Shown: positions 1-6,311 of the stretch, one piece after another
How positions within the stretch are numbered: position 1 is the stretch's first letter
Layout of the letters: every line of letters starts with the position of its first letter
NCBI GenBank assembly: GCA_003509235.1
Contig: DONH01000425.1
Location: 1 to 7,120, forward strand
DNA length: 7,120 nt
Reading direction: 5' to 3'
From: Planctomycetaceae bacterium
Lineage (GTDB): Bacteria > Planctomycetota > Planctomycetia > Pirellulales > UBA1268
Program-made: the position numbers and the translations under genes
The notes under the pieces: generated by a model
Told to the model about the DNA's origin: nothing
Databases searched by the model: none
The model's input: only the letters and a program-made list of their open reading frames with translations

Positions 1-822
1 CTATCTCGTCTGCCGCAAATGCAGGAGTTCAACGCAGGTGCCCAAACTAGCCTCAAGGGCTCTGTTGCCCTCCCGGAACACTCTTGATCAATGGGCGGCC
101 TGTCGACGCCCCCTATTAATTTACACCAATACAATCATTTTTTATGGACGGCAGCTGGTGCCATCAACTTCTTCAAACTAGATGCACGTGATTAGGCCGA
201 ATCAATCAACCTATCAGTCAATGAGCGGTGCTTGGCTTTCTGCTTTTCACTGTAGAGTTACTTGCTGACTCGGCTCACGCAGATCCCTTATCTTGCACAG
301 GTGAATTTTACACAAGATGCTTTCCTGCAGTCCGATGGAAGAACCACACTTCAAGAGCTTTCCTACATACCCAATGAATCGCACAATTGTAGCATTCATT
401 TTCCAGGATGAGTGGTGCATCAGCATGAAGTTCCTAGACGATCTTGATGACAACCAGCTGACTATTTCTCATCGCTTCCATTCCATGCCAATATTGAGGA
501 CAAGCCAAGCGATACTGCCTGGAATGATCCATACGTCCCCTCCAGAAAAACTAATCAACACATTGCAGGAAACTTTTGGGAAGAGAGGAAGCGGTGATAG
601 ACGCTCTTGAACACCCTGGCAACAGACAAGACTTTGAATTCTTTTTCGGTCATACCCATGACAACAGGGAAAACGATGGTCTCAGGAGTTTTCCTTGACG
701 AGTGTCCGTGATCCTCACCCGTTGCGATTCCATCAGACAGCGTCGATTGAGTTCTCACTGAAGGCGACCTGAACGCAACTATGGACGCCAAGCCTTCTCG
801 ACAAAATCGAAAAACAAATGTG
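1..822. other. Region without a confident gene; possible C-terminal tail and relic frames
   Basis: No intact gene can be supported here. Plus frame 1 is open from the window edge to a TGA at 85-87 and could be the last 28 codons of a gene to the left (it ends KGSVALPEHS), but the opposite strand is also open over most of the same stretch, so this is not called as a CDS. A weak GC dyad (GGGCG 93-97, CGCCC 107-111) follows. Between 256 and 597 plus frame 1 gives protein-like text broken by several stops (see findings). Overlapping short ORFs on both strands between 247 and 791 show no ribosome-binding site or recognisable motif. I see no terminator for the minus-strand operon that ends at 823. 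Confidence 0.5.
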
Positions 823-3126
823 CTAGCATTGGTTCATTTTCTTACGTGGCGTACCTGCTCCGACCGTGGAAACACGTCCAGGGCTGTCTTCAGACGGAGG
901 CCGACTTTCATCGCTCACGATAGTAACAGCCACTCTTTTATAAGATGGCGTCCGAGAAAGCGGGTCGACTTCCTTTGGAACAAGCACATTACTTTCCGGA
1001 TAGTACATTGCCACACACCCTTGGCGAATTCCTGGGTAGGCCGAGATGGCAACTCTACGCATTTCACCAGAAGCACTTTGCACACGACATCGCCCTCCTT
1101 CAGAGAGACCATGACTGCGAATATCATCGGGGTTCATTAAGACAATATCTCGCCGACGCTGATTCCGATACAAGTCTTCCTCTTCGTACACAACCGTATT
1201 GAATTGGCCTTCGCTACGGATCGTCATTAACTGCAGACCCTCTGGTACATCTGGCAAGTCATGAACATGAAGCGTTGCCTTACCGTCAGCGGTAGGAAAT
1301 ATCGGCGTATCGAGAGTACGACCAGGAATGGAGAACTCCTCTTTGGTTTGATCCATTGTAGAAATCTGCTCGAGACCCGGAATCATACGACCAATCGCTT
1401 TACGAATCGTGCTCGTATGCGCCATTTCGAGCCAGTTTATTGGCCCGCTTGTCCCAAGGATTCGACAGCCTAGTTCCGAGATGATTTCGACTTCACTTCG
1501 TGGCCCGTAGTCAGCGCTTTGTTCATGCCTGGGTTTCCCTCCATCAGAGAGCCGCACGTAACTAAACATGCTTTCTTGTGTAGAGGGCTCTGGCTCCTCG
1601 TCACGGGCGAGAACAGGAAGAACAATTGTTTCCTCTTGTGCAAGCCCACAGGCATGCCCAGTATTCAATGATGTATTCATATAGACAGCCGTCTCAGTAC
1701 GCCCAATCGCCCGTCTAGAAAAATTAGCATCCGGACTTGCGCCATACAGATTTCCACCCAAACAAAAAGCAAATTGCATGTCCCCTCGCTCAGCTGCTTC
1801 GAGGCACTCGAGCGTGTCAAATCCACGAAATGATGGCAACTTCACACCAAGTTCTGATTCAAGTCGTTCAAATATTTTTTCTTTCAGTTTTGGGGTAACA
1901 CCAACAGTACCCATTCCCTGAATATTCGAGTGGCCACGGATTGGCTGGAGGCCAGCACCTGGACGACCAATCATGCGTCGCATCAGTGCAAGTTGTGCGA
2001 TAGCCTGAACAGTGGCTGAACCATGGAGATGATGCGTGACCCCCATAGTCCAGGAAAAGACGGCCCGCTGCGAGGAGGCATATTGCACCGCGACGTCATT
2101 GATCTCTTCTTTTTCAACTCCTGACTTTTTAACAATCTCCTCCCACGATAACGAATCGAGACGTTCTGCTAATGCATCCCAACCCTGCGTGTGGTCAGCA
2201 AGGAATACTTCGTCAATAATCGGTTCAGGTGCTTTCACACTCCCCAAGGCGTGCATCTCTTTCAATCGTTTCATGACTCCATACATGAGCGCAAGATCAC
2301 CACCAAGACATGGCTGAACATAAGTGCTTGCTATATTGGTCCCGAAAAGCAAGCTCATGGGATCACTGGGAACCGAGAAATTCACGAGGCCTGTTTCGAC
2401 CATAGGATTCACGACCACGACCTTTCCACCGCGTCGGCGAACCATCATCAATGACCTCATCATACGAGGGTGATTGCTTGCCGGATTGCCTCCTATCAGC
2501 ATGACGAAGTCACTTTTCTCAAGGTCATCCAACTTAATTGTCCCGGCTCCTGTACCAATGACACTTGTAAGTCCGACACCACTTGCCTGATGGCAGTAGT
2601 AACTACAGTTGTTGACGTGGTTTGTTCCGTAGAGTCTTGCAAACAACTGCAAAAGGAACCCCGCCTCGTTACTTGAACGTCCTGAGAAGTACCAGAAGCT
2701 TTTTTGCGCGTGAGTGTTACGAAGCTTCGTGACGATTCGTTCCATCGCCTCACTCCACGTTATTGGCCGGTAATGTTGGCTCCCTTTTATCAACAGGAGA
2801 GGCTTTACAAGCCTTCCTGCATGCTCCATCTGATACGGTGTAAATTTACTGAGCTGAGCAATCGAGTATGTCTGAAAAAAATCATCCGGGATACCACCTT
2901 GCATATCGCCAACCATGGCTTGAAATGATTTCTTACACACTTCGGGAAAGTGGCCTGATTCGTTAACCATGCCACCTGCCTGCCCGCCCATGCCGAGAGC
3001 ACATGTTTTACATGTGTTTTTACTCCGCATCGCTTTCCACAAAGACCAGAAACCACCAACCTCATAGGCCTTCTTCAAGGTGTAACGTATTGCTCTCCAA
3101 CCACCACCAGATCCTACTTTTGTCAT
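823..3126 (-). CDS. FdhF/YdeP-family molybdopterin oxidoreductase (formate dehydrogenase alpha-like)
   Basis: This 767-residue protein belongs to the large molybdopterin (bis-MGD) oxidoreductases, closest to the FdhF/YdeP-like branch, whose length it matches. Visible landmarks are Cys39-x2-Cys42 and Cys64 near the N-terminus, a likely iron-sulfur site with three rather than the four cysteines of classical formate dehydrogenase H; SGRSSNEAG at 148-156; NNCSYYCH at 172-179, where Cys178 appears to sit at the position of the Mo-ligating Sec/Cys of FdhF; GGNPASNHP at 212-220; GVTHHLHG at 362-369; and GGNLYGASPD at 457-466. A C-terminal dinucleotide-binding domain follows (about 635-740, with MNPDDI at 664-669). 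No Tat or Sec signal is visible, so it is probably cytoplasmic. The last 28 residues form a hydrophilic tail. An AAGAG at 3136-3140 lies 9 nt before the ATG. It starts 41 bp after the aldehyde dehydrogenase stop with no terminator between, so an operon is likely. The family assignment is firm; the substrate (formate or another) is not known. Confidence 0.93.
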   Translation of the reverse strand: MTKVGSGGGWRAIRYTLKKAYEVGGFWSLWKAMRSKNTCKTCALGMGGQAGGMVNESGHFPEVCKKSFQAMVGDMQGGIPDDFFQTYSIAQLSKFTPYQMEHAGRLVKPLLLIKGSQHYRPITWSEAMERIVTKLRNTHAQKSFWYFSGRSSNEAGFLLQLFARLYGTNHVNNCSYYCHQASGVGLTSVIGTGAGTIKLDDLEKSDFVMLIGGNPASNHPRMMRSLMMVRRRGGKVVVVNPMVETGLVNFSVPSDPMSLLFGTNIASTYVQPCLGGDLALMYGVMKRLKEMHALGSVKAPEPIIDEVFLADHTQGWDALAERLDSLSWEEIVKKSGVEKEEINDVAVQYASSQRAVFSWTMGVTHHLHGSATVQAIAQLALMRRMIGRPGAGLQPIRGHSNIQGMGTVGVTPKLKEKIFERLESELGVKLPSFRGFDTLECLEAAERGDMQFAFCLGGNLYGASPDANFSRRAIGRTETAVYMNTSLNTGHACGLAQEETIVLPVLARDEEPEPSTQESMFSYVRLSDGGKPRHEQSADYGPRSEVEIISELGCRILGTSGPINWLEMAHTSTIRKAIGRMIPGLEQISTMDQTKEEFSIPGRTLDTPIFPTADGKATLHVHDLPDVPEGLQLMTIRSEGQFNTVVYEEEDLYRNQRRRDIVLMNPDDIRSHGLSEGGRCRVQSASGEMRRVAISAYPGIRQGCVAMYYPESNVLVPKEVDPLSRTPSYKRVAVTIVSDESRPPSEDSPGRVSTVGAGTPRKKMNQC

Positions 3127-3167
3127 GAATCCAAACTCTTGGTTGTATTAGTTGTCGAATTACTCTC

Positions 3168-4631
3168 TCACCCTAGGCTGACAGTGACGGTCTTATCCTC
3201 TAAGTAGGTATCGAGCCCACGCTGCCCAAGCTCTCGGCCAAAGCCGGACTGCTTAAACCCACCAAAAGGTGCGGCCGCATCAAAAACGTCATAGCAGTTG
3301 ACCCACACTGTTCCAGCTCGTAATCGGCTGGCCAACGTGTGGGCTTTACTCACATTACGTGTCCACACCGCAGCAGCAAGACCAAAGGTTGTTGCATTTG
3401 CACGACGTACTAATTCATCAACATCTGAAAACCGAAGAACCGATAATACAGGCCCAAATATCTCATCTCGAGCAATCGCCATCTCGTCATGCACCTCCGT
3501 AAAAACTGTCGGTTCAACAAAAAACCCACGATCACCAACTCGTTGCCCCCCTGTTGCACAAACAGCTCCTTCTTCTTGCCCCTTCTCTATATAGCTCATG
3601 ATCTTTTCAAATTGAGCACGATCAACCTGCGGCCCCTGTTCAGTAGCAGGATCAAAAGGATTTCCTACACGCCGCTTTCTTGATAGCTCAACTACTTTTT
3701 CAACAAAAGAATCATGAATTGAGTCTTCAACAAACAGCCGAGAGCCAGCACAACAACATTGGCCCTGATTCAAATGAATACCAATATGAGCACCTTCTGC
3801 AGCAGCTTCTAAGCTGGCATCAGCAAACACAATGTTCGGGCTCTTACCACCAAGCTCAAGCGTCATGCGTTTCATGGTATCTGCTGACTGACGCATGATT
3901 GTCTTCGCTGTTTCACCAGATCCAGTAAAAGCAATCTTATCTACTCCGGGATGCTTGACGATTGCAGCGCCGGCTGTTGGACCAAAGCCTGGCACAACGT
4001 TAATGACTCCATCAGGAACCCCAGCTTTCTGGGCCAGACGAGCCAGCCGAAGGCAAGTCAACGGCGTCTGTTCAGCAGGCTTCATTACAAGCGTACAACC
4101 TGCCGCAAGCGCCGGACCCCACTTCCATGCCACCATCAGAATTGGAAAATTCCATGGGATAATTTGCCCTGCAACACCTACTGGTTCACGTCGTGTGTAG
4201 CAAAGAAAATCGCCGTTCACTGGGATTGTCGTGCCCTGAATTTTATCTGCCCAGCCGGCATAGTACCGGATGCACTCAACGGCTAACGGGATATCAACAT
4301 AACGTGCATCTTTCAGCGGTTTTCCGTTATCAAGAGACTCAATGGCGGCAAGTTCATCAATTTCTTCATCAATAAGATCACAAAACCGGTGCATTATTTT
4401 CCCCCGCTCCCGAGCATTCAGACGAGGCCAAGGTCCTTCATCAAAAGCCCGACGGGCTGCTTCAACTGCACATTCGACATCAACCGCATCGCCCTCTGCC
4501 ACCTGCGCAATCACCTCTTCATTTGCTGGATTAATCGTGTCAAAGGTCTTTCCGGACTGCGATGGAATCCACTGACCATTAATAAACATTTGTGTCTGCC
4601 GAATATTTGGGTTGGGTACTGAATGGGGCAT
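3168..4631 (-). CDS. NAD(P)-dependent aldehyde dehydrogenase (ALDH1/2-like class)
   Basis: This 487-residue protein has the full length and all signature residues of the aldehyde dehydrogenase superfamily, which oxidises aldehydes to carboxylates with NAD(P)+. Visible are PWNFP at 159-163 (Asn161, oxyanion hole), the cofactor lysine in MKPAEQTP (Lys184), the nucleotide-binding FTGSGETAK (235-243), the general base Glu259 in LELGGKSP, the catalytic Cys293 in [11 protein letters not shown] (288-298; three adjacent cysteines as in ALDH2, middle one catalytic), EIFGPV (390-395) and the C-terminal [13 protein letters not shown] (455-467). There is no signal peptide, so it is cytosolic. The ATG has a good ribosome-binding site, AAAGAGG (4638-4644), 6 nt upstream. 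It is the first gene of a probable two-gene operon with the FdhF/YdeP-like enzyme, and divergent from the secreted thioredoxin-like gene. The sequence resembles broad-range ALDH1/2 enzymes; the true substrate (acetaldehyde, betaine aldehyde, another aldehyde) cannot be decided. Confidence 0.96.
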   Translation of the reverse strand: MPHSVPNPNIRQTQMFINGQWIPSQSGKTFDTINPANEEVIAQVAEGDAVDVECAVEAARRAFDEGPWPRLNARERGKIMHRFCDLIDEEIDELAAIESLDNGKPLKDARYVDIPLAVECIRYYAGWADKIQGTTIPVNGDFLCYTRREPVGVAGQIIPWNFPILMVAWKWGPALAAGCTLVMKPAEQTPLTCLRLARLAQKAGVPDGVINVVPGFGPTAGAAIVKHPGVDKIAFTGSGETAKTIMRQSADTMKRMTLELGGKSPNIVFADASLEAAAEGAHIGIHLNQGQCCCAGSRLFVEDSIHDSFVEKVVELSRKRRVGNPFDPATEQGPQVDRAQFEKIMSYIEKGQEEGAVCATGGQRVGDRGFFVEPTVFTEVHDEMAIARDEIFGPVLSVLRFSDVDELVRRANATTFGLAAAVWTRNVSKAHTLASRLRAGTVWVNCYDVFDAAAPFGGFKQSGFGRELGQRGLDTYLEDKTVTVSLG

Positions 4632-4693
4632 CTTGAACCTCTTTTTCAGGGAACTACTACGACATCATGACATTTCACATTGGAATGACACGG

Positions 4694-4723
4694 TTGCCGA
4701 AAGCATTCTATTCGCGCTATGAT
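4694..4723 (+). promoter_or_regulatory. Candidate sigma70-type promoter for the thioredoxin-like gene
   Basis: TTGCCG (4694-4699) and TATGAT (4718-4723) match the -35 and -10 hexamers at 4/6 and 5/6 positions with an 18-bp spacer. Transcription would start near 4730 and give a leader of about 135 nt before the ATG at 4865. This rests only on consensus matching, and planctomycete promoters are poorly defined. Confidence 0.35.
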
Positions 4724-4728
4724 AGAAT
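4705..4728. promoter_or_regulatory. 7-bp inverted repeat, candidate operator between divergent genes
   Basis: ATTCTAT (4705-4711) and ATAGAAT (4722-4728) are perfect inverted copies separated by 10 nt, giving a half-site spacing of 17 nt, compatible with a dimeric repressor on one DNA face. The dyad lies within both candidate promoters. It is AT-rich and short, so chance cannot be excluded, and no regulator gene is in the window. Confidence 0.3.
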
Positions 4729-4734
4729 CATCAA
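4705..4734 (-). promoter_or_regulatory. Candidate sigma70-type promoter for the aldehyde dehydrogenase operon
   Basis: On the minus strand TTGATG (complement of 4729-4734) and TAGAAT (complement of 4705-4710) match -35 and -10 at 4/6 and 5/6 with an 18-bp spacer, about 75 bp before the ALDH start at 4631. It overlaps the plus-strand candidate almost completely, so the two would compete for polymerase. Consensus matching only. Confidence 0.35.
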
Positions 4735-4864
4735 AAGGATTACCTCTTGCCATCGTGGCATGGTTTCCCAAAATTGTTCAGAAACACGGTGAGCAAACGA
4801 TCTCTCGTGAATCACTTGCCCATCATCAAACAAAATAGTACCCAAAAACACGTAGGAGTTTTCG

Positions 4865-5452
4865 ATGGAGTTCCTGAAACCATTTCAACGACTCATAGCC
4901 GGGACAGCGGCCATTACCTTACTACTTACTGCAAGTTACTGCATGGCAGATCTTGTAAGTGGCCCACAACCGGGAGACGGTGTTGGTGCTTTCACCGTAA
5001 CAAAGGCTGCTGGCAATCCAAGTGATGGCGTAGAAGATGGCAAGCGACTTTGCTACCGATGCAGAATGGGTAGTCGGCCTGTTGTGATGATCTTTGCACG
5101 AACCGCCGATCAGCCATTAGCAAAACTCGTTAATGAACTTGAAGATGAAATCAAAGAGCACGCAGATGCAAAACTTTGTAGCTTCGTCAACATGATTGGC
5201 GGAGATAGCGACAGCCTGAAAAACGCGGCAACGAAGTTTGTGAAAGACAATGATATTCAAAATGTAGCATTCGTTGTGCCCGAAGATTCTCAAAACGGAC
5301 CAGATAATCTCAAAATTTCTCCAGAAGCCGACCTAACTGTTGTCTGTTACAAGAGCAGTAAAGTTGTTTCTAGCCATGCTTTGAAGAAGGGCGAATTGGA
5401 TGACGGAAAAATCAATACGATTGTCGAAGCTGCATGCGGTTTAGTTGAATAA
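4865..5452 (+). CDS. Secreted thioredoxin-fold protein with CxxC motif (planctomycete family)
   Basis: This 195-residue protein begins with a Sec-type signal peptide: Lys5 and Arg9, a hydrophobic core at about 11-23, and likely cleavage after Ala28 (CMA-D). Cys26 does not sit in a good lipobox. After a spacer containing SGPQPGDGVGAFTV (32-45) comes CYRC (Cys63, Cys66), then a beta strand PVVMIFAR (72-79), a helix (LAKLVNELEDEI, 85-96), and a C-terminal strand and helix (ADLTVVCYKSSKVVSSHALK, 155-174, then KGELDD). This order fits a thioredoxin-like fold with its redox pair before the first core strand. From memory, planctomycete genomes carry homologues with a CLYC-type motif and the same C-terminal pattern; they are annotated as hypothetical or redoxin-like. 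The start is fixed by TAGGAG (4853-4858), 6 nt before the ATG. A strong terminator follows, so it appears monocistronic. A periplasmic thiol role is inferred; the substrate is unknown. Confidence 0.85.
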   Translation: MEFLKPFQRLIAGTAAITLLLTASYCMADLVSGPQPGDGVGAFTVTKAAGNPSDGVEDGKRLCYRCRMGSRPVVMIFARTADQPLAKLVNELEDEIKEHADAKLCSFVNMIGGDSDSLKNAATKFVKDNDIQNVAFVVPEDSQNGPDNLKISPEADLTVVCYKSSKVVSSHALKKGELDDGKINTIVEAACGLVE

Positions 5453-5503
5453 TCAAATTGTTGATTTTCAGCACTGTTTCAACAGCAATCGTCAACAACT
5501 GTT

Positions 5504-5541
5504 GGCTCGGGCTTGCGAAGGTAGGCCCGAGCCTGTTTTTT
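5504..5541 (+). terminator. Rho-independent terminator after the thioredoxin-like gene
   Basis: A perfect 9-bp GC-rich stem (GGCTCGGGC 5504-5512 with GCCCGAGCC 5525-5533) encloses a 12-nt loop and is followed by TG and six T residues (5536-5541). It lies about 50 nt after the stop codon at 5450-5452 and isolates that gene from the tRNA downstream. Confidence 0.92.
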
Positions 5542-5560
5542 AAGCCGGAATCCCGTCTAC

Positions 5561-5603
5561 CCACATCTTTTTTACTCACAGATGCACCTCTGAAAAGATG
5601 GGG
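5561..5603. repeat. Imperfect palindrome upstream of the tRNA gene
   Basis: CATCTTTT (5564-5571) pairs perfectly with AAAAGATG (5593-5600), and inside it CAGA (5579-5582) pairs with TCTG (5589-5592) around a 6-nt loop. The right arm is therefore 12 continuous bases and the left arm carries a 7-nt bulge. CC (5561-5562) can pair with GG beyond a bulged A. It ends just before a -10-like TATAGT (5604-5609). It could be an operator, a structured RNA segment or a second, weaker terminator; there is no T-run after it on the plus strand. Confidence 0.45.
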
Positions 5604-5609
5604 TATAGT
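5604..5609 (+). promoter_or_regulatory. -10-like element before tRNA-Met
   Basis: TATAGT matches the -10 consensus at 5/6 and lies 43 nt before the mature tRNA start, a reasonable position for a tRNA promoter. I could not find a convincing -35 hexamer 16-18 bp upstream, so this is a weak call. Confidence 0.25.
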
Positions 5610-5651
5610 GAAGGTCAAATTAGGAGGTCGCCACAGCAGACCTCTCGAAAG

Positions 5652-5725
5652 GGCGGTGTAGCTCAGTTGGTTAGAGCACAGGCTTCATAAGCCTGGGGTC
5701 GCCGGTTCAAGTCCGGCCGCCGCTA
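5652..5725 (+). tRNA. tRNA-Met (anticodon CAU), elongator type
   Basis: A complete 74-nt cloverleaf is visible. The acceptor stem GGCGGTG (5652-5658) pairs with CGCCGCT (5718-5724), with G-U at pairs 1-72 and 6-67. The D stem is GCTC/GAGC, the anticodon stem CAGGC/GCCTG with loop TTCATAA (anticodon CAT at 5686-5688), the variable loop GGGTC, the T stem GCCGG/CCGGC with loop TTCAAGT, and the discriminator A5725. The anticodon stem lacks the three consecutive G-C pairs of initiator tRNA and there is no C1-A72 mismatch, so this is elongator Met. A lysidine-modified Ile-CAU tRNA is less likely given the close match of arms to elongator tRNA-Met. CCA is not encoded and must be added by the nucleotidyltransferase. 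Confidence 0.95.
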
Positions 5726-5740
5726 CTTCCTTTCAGCTAA

Positions 5741-5983
5741 AAAGACCTTGCATCTCCTCTCAACACGCACCTCGACAAGAACCACGACTCCATCTTGGAC
5801 AAAAGCAAGTTCACTCATGAAGTTGCATTACGTTTCAGTGACACTGACAAGGATGGCACCCTATTCGAAAAATATGTAAAAATTTTGTACACCAACACAA
5901 CAACCTCGACAACGATAGCATTGGGCGATGTTTCCCTACAGGAGTGGGATCGCGCCCGCAAGCAGCCTGCGGCAGCCAACTGA
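5741..5983 (+). pseudogene. Decayed fragment of an EF-hand (calcium-binding) protein
   Basis: The frame is open from a TAA at 5738-5740 to a TGA at 5981-5983 but has no start codon before the first EF-hand; the only candidate is a TTG at 5795, which would remove it, with no clear ribosome-binding site. Three EF-hand-like loops can be read: DKNHDSILDKSKF (from 5774), DTDKDGTLFEKYV (from 5840) and DNDSIGDVSLQEW (from 5908). The third needs a frame switch: its first residues lie in another frame and rejoin this one if one G of the GGG at 5923-5925 is removed; a compensating one-base loss upstream, possibly near the A/T run at 5878-5885, would link it to the second loop. Loop spacing (66 nt, then 68 nt) fits paired EF-hands. 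The C-terminal WDRARKQPAAAN looks natural. Family and decay are inferred by eye; the 5' end stops at the tRNA. Confidence 0.6.
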
Positions 5984-5988
5984 CTTCT

Positions 5989-6300
5989 CTACTGCTTCTG
6001 TATCCACTTGCAAAGAGCCTCACGTGCCAGTGGATTCCATGGTACAGACGACGCAACACTTTCAGTGAGCTCTTTAAACTTTTAGTGCGTGCAGCTCAAC
6101 TACTCAGGGAACAGGCATCCAGAGATCGTCCGCCGGGTTCAGCCTGAATGACCTTCTTGATCTCACGGGCAGTAAAACACTAACACTGAAAGGTGAACCT
6201 CATTGAGTTCTTTTCGTACCACCTCTCGAATCGATGGACGAGATGAGTTAGAACCTAGAGGGGGGTCTACGGGACATTGGACTCATCAAAAAAGCCGACT
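5989..6300 (-). pseudogene. Possible unidentified gene relic, broken by stops
   Basis: On the minus strand, frames that switch twice give protein-like text: FERWYEKN and REIKKVIQAEPGGRSLD in one frame (about 6255-6110), then KFKELTESV and VPWNPLAREALCKWIQKQ in another (about 6080-5992) ending at a TAG (5989-5991). At least three in-frame stops interrupt the first part. It would converge tail to tail with the EF-hand relic, five bases apart. I do not recognise a family, and such text can arise by chance. No intact gene or convincing promoter for the downstream sulfatase was found in this stretch. Confidence 0.22.
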
Positions 6301-6311
6301 AAGGGACTACC

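Noticed and set aside
93..111. Terminator-like dyad after the possible gene tail at the left edge
   Set aside because: Only a 5-bp stem and no T-run.
781..1473. Plus-strand open frames of 60-120 codons opposite the molybdoenzyme gene
   Set aside because: They lie antisense within a well-supported gene, lack ribosome-binding sites and show no recognisable motif.
3298..4622. Several plus-strand open frames opposite the aldehyde dehydrogenase gene
   Set aside because: All are shadows of an intact gene with complete catalytic motifs.
5458..5661. Plus-strand open frame of 67 codons after the thioredoxin-like gene
   Set aside because: It runs through the terminator, the palindrome and into the start of the tRNA; no ribosome-binding site.
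5652..5725. Initiator tRNA or Ile2 tRNA instead of elongator Met
   Set aside because: No three G-C pairs in the anticodon stem and no C1-A72 mismatch; arms match elongator Met better than Ile-CAU.
6126..6141. Possible attachment-site copy of the tRNA T-arm (GCCGGGTTCA against GCCGGTTCA)
   Set aside because: Only about ten bases, with a gap, and no match to the rest of the tRNA 3' end; too short to call a direct repeat.
6203..6231. Promoter-like TTGAGT / TCGAAT pair with a 17-bp spacer before the sulfatase
   Set aside because: Only 4/6 matches in each hexamer, not better than expected by chance in this length.
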